NCBI GenBank assembly: GCA_937973555.1
Contig: CALJKL010000031.1
Span: forward strand, 1 to 11,519
Length of the DNA stretch: 11,519 nt
Direction of reading: 5' to 3'
Origin: an uncultured Flavobacteriales bacterium
GTDB lineage: Bacteria; Bacteroidota; Bacteroidia; Flavobacteriales; Weeksellaceae
The notes under the pieces are model-generated. The model saw nothing but the letters and a program-made list of their open reading frames with translations, was not told the DNA's origin and did not search any database. How positions within the stretch are numbered: position 1 is the first letter of the stretch; every line of letters begins with the position of its first letter. The position numbers and the translations under genes are program-made. Positions 1 through 6,277 of this stretch are shown here, piece by piece.

Positions 1-290
1 TCATTTAAGATTTTCATAATCTTTTCTCGGTTGTCGCCTTGTATCACAATAACGCCGTCTTTTTCTGAACCTCCAATGCCTAGTGTGGTTTTAATTTTTT
101 TTGAAATCTGTTTCAGTTCTTCTTCCGTCCCTTCAAAGCCTTCAATCAAGGTAACAGGTTTTCCGTTTCTTCCTTTTTTTTCGAATTTACACACCAAAGG
201 ATTTTTCTGCTCAAATTTTTCTTCAGGCATTTCGAAATCCTGTTCTTCGTGTTCAGGAAAAAGATTCTTTAATTGGTCTCTCAAATCCAT
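1..290 (-). CDS. SUI1/YciH-family translation initiation factor (C-terminus cut by window edge)
   Basis: Reading the minus strand from the ATG at 290 gives 96 codons with no stop before the window ends, so the C-terminus is missing. The protein starts MDLRDQLKNLFPEHE and has an acidic, probably flexible N-terminal part. It then has the SUI1 fold signature: a GRNGKPVTLIEGFEG segment (residues about 41-55), a KTTLGIGGSEKDG segment (about 67-79) and VIVIQGDNREKIMKIL (about 80-95). Family members are about 105-115 residues, so only 10-20 are lost. The eukaryotic homologue eIF1 controls start-codon selection. Bacterial YciH proteins are thought to act on initiation at the small ribosomal subunit, but their role is less settled. 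The gene is divergent from gpmI, and its leader is A-rich with no Shine-Dalgarno motif. The family call is secure; the exact role is not. Confidence 0.9.
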   Translation of the reverse strand, partial: MDLRDQLKNLFPEHEEQDFEMPEEKFEQKNPLVCKFEKKGRNGKPVTLIEGFEGTEEELKQISKKIKTTLGIGGSEKDGVIVIQGDNREKIMKILN

Positions 291-313
291 ATTTATTTTT
301 TAAAAAAGGACGG

Positions 314-321
314 TAAAGTTA
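314..321 (-). promoter_or_regulatory. Candidate -7 element for the SUI1/YciH gene
   Basis: On the minus strand this reads TAACTTTA, seven of eight positions of the Bacteroidota -7 consensus TAnnTTTG. It lies 23 bases before the ATG. I found no convincing TTTG-like -33 element at the expected 19-21 base spacing, so this is tentative. Confidence 0.4.
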
Positions 322-414
322 CAAATTAACTTATAAACAGAACATGAATACTATAAAATATTTTGTAAGCTAAAATTATGAATTGAAATAAAGCTTCATC
401 CGCTAGAAATTTCG

Positions 415-422
415 TAATTTTG
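415..422 (+). promoter_or_regulatory. Candidate -7 promoter element for gpmI
   Basis: The sequence TAATTTTG matches the Bacteroidota -7 consensus TAnnTTTG exactly and lies 23 bases before the gpmI ATG. The -33 region is not a clear TTTG match. Together with the minus-strand element at 314-321 it makes the 291-445 gap a divergent promoter region. Confidence 0.6.
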
Positions 423-445
423 TAACATTAAAAAATACGATTAAA

Positions 446-1972
446 ATGGCTAAAAAAGCAATTCTTGCCATTCTGGATGGATGGGGTTTAGGAACCAACA
501 ATAATGTATCGGCAATCTATCAGGCCAATACACCTTTTATAGATTCGTGTTATGAAAAATATCCGCATACTACCTTAGAAGCATCGGGTATGGCAGTAGG
601 TTTGCCTGCCGGTCAGATGGGCAATTCTGAAGTAGGACACATGAATTTGGGTGCAGGTAGGGTTGTTTACCAAAATTTGGTAAAACTGAATCTTGCCGTA
701 GAAAATGGTACTTTGGGTAAAGAAAAAGGAATCGTTGCAGCATTTGAATATGCAAAAAATAACCATAAAAAAGTTCACTTCATCGGATTGGTTTCCAATG
801 GTGGAGTGCATTCTCATATCAATCATTTGAAGGGCTTGCTTTCTGCAGCTAAAGAAAACGGTTTATCAGATAATGTTTTTGTACATGCCTTTACAGACGG
901 TAGAGATTGCGATCCTCTTTCCGGAAAAGGATTTATAGAAGAGTTGCAAAATCATATGAAGGTCACCACGGGTAAACTAGCCTCTGTAGTAGGTAGATAT
1001 TTTGCCATGGACAGAGACAAAAGATGGGAGAGAGTTAAATTGGCTTATGATGCTATGGTAAACGGCGTAGGCACTTATACCAACAACGCTTTGGAAGCCA
1101 TAGAAATTTCTTATAAAGAGGGTATAACAGACGAGTTTTTGAAACCGATTATTATTGAAGATAATAACAATCCAACAGCAAAAATAGAAGAAGGTGATGT
1201 GGTGTTCTGTTTCAATTTCCGTACAGACAGAGGAAGAGAAATTACTGAAGTGCTTTCACAAAAAGATTTCCCGGATTTCGGAATGCATAAATTGAATTTG
1301 TATTATGTTACGTTAACCAATTATGATGAGTCTTTTCAAAATGTACATGTTATTTTTGATGAAGAAGTACTAAGCCAAACCATGGGCGAGGTTTTAGAAA
1401 AAGCCGGAAGAACCCAAATCAGAATTGCAGAAACAGAAAAATATCCTCACGTTACTTTTTTCTTTTCAGGAGGGAGAGAAAAAGAATTTGAAGGGGAAAG
1501 AAGATTGCTTTGTCCAAGTCCGAAAGATGTTCCCACATACGACTTGAAACCCGAAATGTCAGCATATGACATCAGAGATGCCATTGTTCCTGAATTGGAA
1601 AAAGAATCTGCAGATTTTATATGCTTGAATTTTGCTAATGCAGATATGGTGGGCCATACCGGTGTTTTTGAAGCGGCGGTAAAGGCTTGTGAAGCAGTTG
1701 ATAAATGTATTGAAGCGGTAGCAACTACAGCTTATGAGCATGGGTATGCCGTATTTATTTTAGCAGATCATGGAAATTCTGATGTGATGGTAAATCCTGA
1801 TGGAACGCCAAATACTCAGCATTCTACCAACCTGGTTCCATTGATTGTAATGGATAAAGACCATACTTGGAACTTGAAGCCTGGTAAGCTGGGAGATGTA
1901 GCTCCATCAATCCTTAAAGTGATGGGTGTAGAAATCCCTGAAATTATGACCGGAGAAGTTTTAGTTTCTTAA
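446..1972 (+). CDS. gpmI: 2,3-bisphosphoglycerate-independent phosphoglycerate mutase
   Basis: This enzyme interconverts 3-phosphoglycerate and 2-phosphoglycerate in cytosolic glycolysis and gluconeogenesis without a bisphosphoglycerate cofactor, using two Mn2+ ions and a phosphoserine intermediate. At 508 residues it has the usual full length. The alkaline-phosphatase-like metal ligands are all visible. D11 (LDGWG), S61 (GNSEVGH, the phosphorylated serine), D441 and H442 (ADHGNSD) form one site. D400 and H404 (NADMVGHTG) and H459 (TQHST) form the other. Substrate-binding motifs are also present: GGVHSH around 119-124, TDGRDCDP at 150-157, RYFAMDRDKRWERV at 184-197 and FNFRTDRGRE at 256-265. 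The ATG at 446 gives the canonical MAKKAILAILDGWG start behind a TAATTTTG promoter element. An intrinsic terminator follows the stop, so the gene is probably transcribed alone. Family and function are secure. Confidence 0.98.
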   Translation: MAKKAILAILDGWGLGTNNNVSAIYQANTPFIDSCYEKYPHTTLEASGMAVGLPAGQMGNSEVGHMNLGAGRVVYQNLVKLNLAVENGTLGKEKGIVAAFEYAKNNHKKVHFIGLVSNGGVHSHINHLKGLLSAAKENGLSDNVFVHAFTDGRDCDPLSGKGFIEELQNHMKVTTGKLASVVGRYFAMDRDKRWERVKLAYDAMVNGVGTYTNNALEAIEISYKEGITDEFLKPIIIEDNNNPTAKIEEGDVVFCFNFRTDRGREITEVLSQKDFPDFGMHKLNLYYVTLTNYDESFQNVHVIFDEEVLSQTMGEVLEKAGRTQIRIAETEKYPHVTFFFSGGREKEFEGERRLLCPSPKDVPTYDLKPEMSAYDIRDAIVPELEKESADFICLNFANADMVGHTGVFEAAVKACEAVDKCIEAVATTAYEHGYAVFILADHGNSDVMVNPDGTPNTQHSTNLVPLIVMDKDHTWNLKPGKLGDVAPSILKVMGVEIPEIMTGEVLVS

Positions 1973-1994
1973 ACTAATTTTTTAAATATATCAT

Positions 1995-2025
1995 AAAGTG
2001 GCGAATATCCTTCTGCCACTTTTTT
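1995..2025 (+). terminator. Intrinsic terminator downstream of gpmI
   Basis: AAAGTGGC (1995-2002) pairs perfectly with GCCACTTT (2015-2022), giving an 8-bp stem with a 12-base loop. The T-run begins inside the 3' arm and continues to 2025. The hairpin starts 22 bases after the gpmI stop, the right place to end its transcript. Confidence 0.85.
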
Positions 2026-2030
2026 ATTGT

Positions 2031-2038
2031 TATATTTG
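2031..2038 (+). promoter_or_regulatory. Candidate -7 element for the HAD-map-methyltransferase operon
   Basis: TATATTTG matches TAnnTTTG exactly. It lies 5 bases after the gpmI terminator T-run and 16 bases before the ATG at 2055. A promoter here rules out a start further upstream for the next gene. No clear -33 element is visible. Confidence 0.6.
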
Positions 2039-2054
2039 CAGAGCAAAACATAAA

Positions 2055-2486
2055 ATGATGCAGAATAAAAAATTGGCAATAGATTTTGATGGCACTATTG
2101 TAGATGATGCTTATCCATCAATAGGAAAACCAAAAATATTTGTATTTGAAACATTAATGAAATTACAGTCAGAAGGTTATAGATTAATTTTATGGACCTT
2201 CAGACATGGTAAATATTTGGATGATGCCATAGAATTTTGCAAAAAAAATGGAATAGAATTTTATTCTGTGAATTCTAGTTTTGAAGGAGAAGTTTTTGAT
2301 TCTGAAAACCAGTCAAGAAAGATAGATGCAGACCTTTTTATAGATGATAGAAACCTTGGAGGCTTTCCTGGTTGGGGCGAAATTTATAATATTATTCATC
2401 AAAGAATAGAATTCAAAGTTGAAGGAGGAGAGGTTTTGGCCTATTCTAAAATGAAAAAAGATAAGAAAAAAGGATTATTTTGGTAA
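2055..2486 (+). CDS. Small HAD-superfamily phosphatase-like protein
   Basis: This is a 143-residue protein of the haloacid dehalogenase fold. Motif I is LAIDFDGTI, with D10 the expected nucleophile and D12 the general acid. The motif II threonine is T48 in LWTFRHG. K89 (SRKIDAD) and the acidic pair D97-D98 (FIDDRN) fit motifs III and IV. There is room for only a minimal cap, so it is probably a small phosphatase of the type seen in Bacteroides BT_0820-like proteins; that comparison is from memory. The substrate is unknown. The frame is open back to a GTG at 1998, but that GTG is inside the gpmI terminator and upstream of the promoter. I therefore take the ATG at 2055, or the adjacent one at 2058. 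One base separates its stop from map, so the two genes are surely co-transcribed and perhaps translationally coupled. Confidence 0.85.
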   Translation: MMQNKKLAIDFDGTIVDDAYPSIGKPKIFVFETLMKLQSEGYRLILWTFRHGKYLDDAIEFCKKNGIEFYSVNSSFEGEVFDSENQSRKIDADLFIDDRNLGGFPGWGEIYNIIHQRIEFKVEGGEVLAYSKMKKDKKKGLFW

Positions 2487-2487
2487 A

Positions 2488-3297
2488 ATGATACATTTAA
2501 AAACAATAGAAGAACTCCGTTTAATGCGCGAAAGCGCCCAATTGGTTTCCAAAACATTGGGGATGCTGGCCAAAGAAATTAAACCGGGAGTGACTACTTT
2601 ATATTTAGACAAATTGGCTCATGATTTTATTAAAGATCATGGCGGTTATCCTGCATTTTTAGGCATGTATGGATTTCCTAATTCACTTTGTATTTCTCCA
2701 AACGAAGAAGTGGTACACGGTATTCCGAAGGATGTGCCTATTAAAGAGGGTGATGTGCTTTCGGTAGATTGTGGGGTGTACATGAATGATTTTTATGGAG
2801 ACCATGCCTATTCTTTTGAAGTAGGTGAAGTGGCGCCAGAAACCAAAAAGCTATTAAAAATCACCAAAGAGTCTTTGTACAAAGGCATAGCACAATGTGT
2901 TCGTGGAAAAAGAGTAGGAGATATTTCCTATGCTATACAGTCTTATTGCGAAAAGGAAGGCTATGGTGTGGTGCGTGAATTGGTAGGGCATGGTTTAGGA
3001 AAAGTAATGCACGAAGATCCTCAAGTGCCTAATTATGGAAGACAAGGCAGCGGAAAGGTGTTGAAAGACGGTATCGTTTTGGCCATAGAGCCTATGATCA
3101 ATTTGGGAACTGAAAAGGTGAAATTCCATAATGACGGCTGGACGGTTACTACTTTAGATAAAAAGCCCTCAGCGCATTTTGAGCATGATGTGGCCATCAT
3201 CAATGGGAAACCTGTTTTGCTTTCTACCTTCAAATACATTTATGAAGCCCTAGGAATACAAAGCGATGAAGAGGAACCATTTACGATGGAGTTTTAA
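2488..3297 (+). CDS. map: Type I methionine aminopeptidase
   Basis: This cytosolic metalloprotease removes the initiator methionine from nascent proteins once the formyl group is gone. The 269 residues match bacterial type I enzymes. All five di-metal ligands are present: D94 (SVDCGV), D105 (YGDHAYSF), H168 (VGHGLG), E201 (LAIEPM) and E232 (FEHDVAI). H77 (VVHGIP) and H175 (MHEDPQVPN) are the usual active-site histidines. D105 sits in GDHAYSF where many bacterial enzymes have GDTAxTF, a mild variation in a metal-binding loop. There is no N-terminal SH3 or zinc-finger extension. The C-terminus has a short acidic tail. The gene starts one base after the HAD gene and ends 9 bases before the methyltransferase gene, so it is the middle gene of an operon. 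Confidence 0.97.
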   Translation: MIHLKTIEELRLMRESAQLVSKTLGMLAKEIKPGVTTLYLDKLAHDFIKDHGGYPAFLGMYGFPNSLCISPNEEVVHGIPKDVPIKEGDVLSVDCGVYMNDFYGDHAYSFEVGEVAPETKKLLKITKESLYKGIAQCVRGKRVGDISYAIQSYCEKEGYGVVRELVGHGLGKVMHEDPQVPNYGRQGSGKVLKDGIVLAIEPMINLGTEKVKFHNDGWTVTTLDKKPSAHFEHDVAIINGKPVLLSTFKYIYEALGIQSDEEEPFTMEF

Positions 3298-3306
3298 ATC
3301 ATTCAC

Positions 3307-4074
3307 ATGAAGAAAATCGCTAAATTTTTCCTGAATAAAATCCCAAGGCCAATGCTCATTAACATCAGCATTTTTTTGAGGCCAGTGATTTATCTTTTTT
3401 TTAAGGGAAATAAATTTACCGATCCTATAGATGGAAAATCATACCGTAAATTTTTACCATACGGTTATGGCAAGCAACGCGAAAATGCTCTTTCGCCCGG
3501 CACCTTGAGTTTGGAGCGTCACCGTCAGATGTGGTTGTACCTCCAAAATGAAACCGATTTTTTTACTCAAAATTATAAAGTGCTGCATATTGCTCCTGAA
3601 CAGGAATTTTTGAGGAAATTCAAAAAGATGAAAAATTTGGAGTATACCTCAGCAGACCTTTTTTCACCTATTGTAGATGTGAAAGCAGATATTTTAGACT
3701 TGCCATTTGAGGACGAAAGTTTTGATGTCATCTTTTGCAATCACGTTCTAGAACATATTGTAGATGATAGAAAAGCGATGAGTGAACTCTACCGCGTGAT
3801 GAGAAAAGGAGGGTGGGGCATTCTGCAGGTTCCCATGAAGAACTCTTTAGAAAATACTTATGAAGACTTCACCATTACAGAAGCCAAAGAACGACAAAAA
3901 CATTTTGGACAATACGACCATGTCCGTTGGTACGGAATGGATTATTTCGAACGGCTAAAATCTGTAGGCTTTGAGGCTAAAGTCAACTTTTATTCTCAAC
4001 AATTTTCCACCGAAGAACAAAAACGTTATGGCTTAAATACCAATGAAATACTACCTTTGGTTTTCAAACATTAA
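3307..4074 (+). CDS. Class I SAM-dependent methyltransferase, target unknown
   Basis: This 255-residue protein has a methyltransferase type 11 core at about residues 90-180. Strand 1 is KVLHIAPEQEFLRKF (91-105), where glycine-rich motif I would normally be. The post-motif ADILDLPFEDESFDVIFC (127-144) and NHVLEHI (145-151) followed by LYRVMRKGGWGIL are typical of SAM binding. The N-terminal about 35 residues are basic and hydrophobic (LINISIFLRPVIYLFF, 17-32) and could touch the membrane, though no signal peptide is evident. A QYDHVRWYG segment (202-210) after the core may be part of the substrate site. It follows map by 9 bases and is probably the last gene of that operon. Its stop overlaps the stop of the convergent hydroxylase gene. 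The fold call is firm; I cannot name a substrate. Confidence 0.85.
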   Translation: MKKIAKFFLNKIPRPMLINISIFLRPVIYLFFKGNKFTDPIDGKSYRKFLPYGYGKQRENALSPGTLSLERHRQMWLYLQNETDFFTQNYKVLHIAPEQEFLRKFKKMKNLEYTSADLFSPIVDVKADILDLPFEDESFDVIFCNHVLEHIVDDRKAMSELYRVMRKGGWGILQVPMKNSLENTYEDFTITEAKERQKHFGQYDHVRWYGMDYFERLKSVGFEAKVNFYSQQFSTEEQKRYGLNTNEILPLVFKH

Positions 4075-5819
4075 TTCTTGAAAATCAGACCCAAACCATT
4101 GGTTATTAAATGTGCCACTTCAGGTCGATTCTTTTTCAAATTCTCTAAATGATAAAGCGTTTTTTCCTCTAAAACTTTATCTTTGTGCAGATGTGCCAAC
4201 TCGGCAATTTCTAATGTAAGCAGCCAGTCATAGGAATGATTGTTTTCAATATTTTCAAAAATAGAAGTCAAATTTTCTTTGTTTTTATTATTTTCTCGAA
4301 CATCTCTTACTTCCTGATACAGTTTTTCTAATTGTTCTCTTTCTTCAGATTTTTTCTGTTTGATGGTTTTCGAAGAAGGAACATGATTGATCCTGTCAAA
4401 ACTATTAACATCCGCAGGCCCGGAATACGCCGAAACAATGTCTTTGCCTACAGCCATATCATAGATACCCCATTCTGGTCTAAAGAGGACTTCTTCTCCT
4501 CTGGTTACGGTACAATTCTGAAATTTAATTAAAAGGATTTTTCCCATAATATTTCGGGTACCAGTAATGATTTCTCCGCTTACCTTTATATCACCTTCAA
4601 ATTCTAATGTTACGGTTTTGCCTTCATAGATATCATAAGCCTTCAGATCTTTCGGGCTCATATCTTCAATCGCAATATTGATGCCTTTCAACCTGCCGAC
4701 AGGAGAACCAAAACCATCTGAATGGTATTGGGTGCTATGCCCCATCAGTTCTTTATCTCGGTAAGCAAAGGCAGTTTTTCCTGTGGTTTGAATGTAAATA
4801 GGCTTGCCATTGTGTTCAATTACATTGTTGAAAACGCCAGATATCTGCAATCCTGTAGTAAGTTCTACCGTTCCCAAAGCTTTTGATTCTACGAGTTTTT
4901 TAACCCCCGAAAGTCCTCCAGTGCGCAATGCCATGGTATTGGCAAATTCTTCCAGCACCATACTCAGATGGGCAAAATCTGGTGTTACATACAGTTGAGG
5001 CTGTGGTTTGGTAATGTCAAAATTTTGGTCAGCTGCACTGATGTCATAAGGGATTTTCTTCACCTCATCAGACATACACCATTCGCTTTCTCCAATAGAA
5101 GAGAGCAATCCGGCACCATAGATTTTAGGATTTTCAACACTTCCTATTAAACCATATTCTACCGTCCACCAATGTAGATTTCTAATTTTTGCCATTTCGG
5201 AAGGCTCACCCATATTATTTTGCAAATATTCTACCTGTTCTTCGGCGGCATCTATTTCATTTTGAGGCGTATCTTCGGCTTCTTTTAATATTGAAAGCAG
5301 CCTTATGGCTTCATACAATTCATAATCTTTGGAAGAGGAAATAGCTTTAGCTCCTATTTCTCCAAATCTTCTCAGGTATTCGGCGTATTCCGGATTGGCA
5401 ATGATAGGGGCATGACCAGCACCTTCATGAATAATATCTGGAGCAGGCGTGTATTCTATATGTTCAATCTGTCTGATGTCGCAGGCAATAACCAAAACAT
5501 TATATGCCTGAAATTCCATAAACGCACTTGGCGGAATAAAACCATCTACAGCCACAGCAGCCCAGCCAATTTCTTTTAGGATTCTGTTCATGCCATACAT
5601 GTTGGGAATGGCTTCTATGCTGATGCCGGTTTTTCTAAGTCCTTCCAGATAAGAATCGTGAGTGACTTTAGAAAGATAATCTACATTTTTACGCATTACA
5701 TAACGCCATACTGCCTGATTGATGGGCGTATACTGTTCATAATTTTGCGGAATGATAAATTGCTTCAAATGATCTGGTAACTTTGCTATATGTGGATTGC
5801 TTTCAAATAGATTTTCCAT
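4071..5819 (-). CDS. Pterin-dependent aromatic amino acid hydroxylase (phenylalanine 4-monooxygenase-like), extended form
   Basis: This is a non-heme iron monooxygenase expected to hydroxylate phenylalanine to tyrosine using O2 and a tetrahydropterin. The catalytic core is at about residues 90-300. The iron ligands are H131 and H136 in PDIIHEGAGHAP and E221 in WWTVEYGL, matching human PAH H285, H290 and E330. KIYGAGLLSSIGE (232-244) matches the conserved YGAGLLSS segment. There is no N-terminal ACT regulatory domain. Two features are unusual. H136 and E221 are 85 residues apart instead of about 40, because of an acidic, probably helical insertion at about 160-210. About 280 residues follow the core, with a central, perhaps beta-rich part and a charged coiled-coil-like region at about 484-515; I recognise no domain there. 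Typical bacterial enzymes are about 260-300 residues. Phenylalanine is the likely substrate, but tryptophan or tyrosine cannot be excluded by eye. The gene is last in a cluster with a pterin synthase-like gene and an SDR gene. Confidence 0.92.
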   Translation of the reverse strand: MENLFESNPHIAKLPDHLKQFIIPQNYEQYTPINQAVWRYVMRKNVDYLSKVTHDSYLEGLRKTGISIEAIPNMYGMNRILKEIGWAAVAVDGFIPPSAFMEFQAYNVLVIACDIRQIEHIEYTPAPDIIHEGAGHAPIIANPEYAEYLRRFGEIGAKAISSSKDYELYEAIRLLSILKEAEDTPQNEIDAAEEQVEYLQNNMGEPSEMAKIRNLHWWTVEYGLIGSVENPKIYGAGLLSSIGESEWCMSDEVKKIPYDISAADQNFDITKPQPQLYVTPDFAHLSMVLEEFANTMALRTGGLSGVKKLVESKALGTVELTTGLQISGVFNNVIEHNGKPIYIQTTGKTAFAYRDKELMGHSTQYHSDGFGSPVGRLKGINIAIEDMSPKDLKAYDIYEGKTVTLEFEGDIKVSGEIITGTRNIMGKILLIKFQNCTVTRGEEVLFRPEWGIYDMAVGKDIVSAYSGPADVNSFDRINHVPSSKTIKQKKSEEREQLEKLYQEVRDVRENNKNKENLTSIFENIENNHSYDWLLTLEIAELAHLHKDKVLEEKTLYHLENLKKNRPEVAHLITNGLGLIFKN

Positions 5820-5839
5820 TTTTTTTAAAAATCTTATGG

Positions 5840-6247
5840 TTATTCACTGATTTCAACGATATTGTTTTCTGTTTCTTTTAATGTTACAGAAAGTTGATAT
5901 TGAGTATCTAAATGTTTTTTTAAGGTGTTTAAAATAAAAAGGGCAATGTTTTCTGTTGTTGGATTGGTTTTGCTGAAAGCTTCTACATCCATATTCAAGT
6001 TTTTGTGATCCATTAATTCTATGATTTCCGTCCGAATAATGTTTTTCAAAATATTAAGATCTATAACATAGCCTGTTTCTTCAGAGATTTCTCCGGTTAC
6101 AGATACAAAGAGTTCATAATTGTGACCATGAAAATTAGGATTGCTGCATTTTCCAAAAATAGATTCGTTTTTTTCGTCTGTCCAATTTTTGTTGTAGAGT
6201 CTGTGTGCAGCATTGAAGGTTTCTCTTCTTGTAACTTTTACTTTCAT
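5840..6247 (-). CDS. 6-pyruvoyl-tetrahydropterin synthase-like protein (PTPS/QueD family)
   Basis: This 135-residue T-fold enzyme acts on dihydroneopterin triphosphate. The zinc ligands are H15 (FNAAHRL), H40 and H42 (FHGHNY). The catalytic cysteine is C34, followed by D80-H81 (LMDHKNL), the PTTENIA motif (96-102) and the pterin-anchoring E125 (LKETENNIV). The cysteine-to-histidine spacing is C-x5-HGH within GKCSNPNFHGHNY, as in animal PTPS. E. coli QueD has C-x3-HGH. This favours 6-pyruvoyl-tetrahydropterin formation for a biopterin-like cofactor over 6-carboxytetrahydropterin formation for queuosine. The context agrees: the aromatic amino acid hydroxylase begins 20 bases downstream, and no queuosine gene is nearby. 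The SDR stop is 30 bases upstream of its start. The family is certain; the exact activity is inferred, and it may be bifunctional. Confidence 0.9.
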   Translation of the reverse strand: MKVKVTRRETFNAAHRLYNKNWTDEKNESIFGKCSNPNFHGHNYELFVSVTGEISEETGYVIDLNILKNIIRTEIIELMDHKNLNMDVEAFSKTNPTTENIALFILNTLKKHLDTQYQLSVTLKETENNIVEISE

Positions 6248-6277
6248 CTAAATTTTATATATAAATTAAAATTTTAT

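Noticed and set aside
1998..2054. N-terminal extension of the HAD protein from a GTG at 1998
   Set aside because: The GTG lies inside the gpmI terminator stem and upstream of the TATATTTG promoter element. The extension has no family similarity that I can see.
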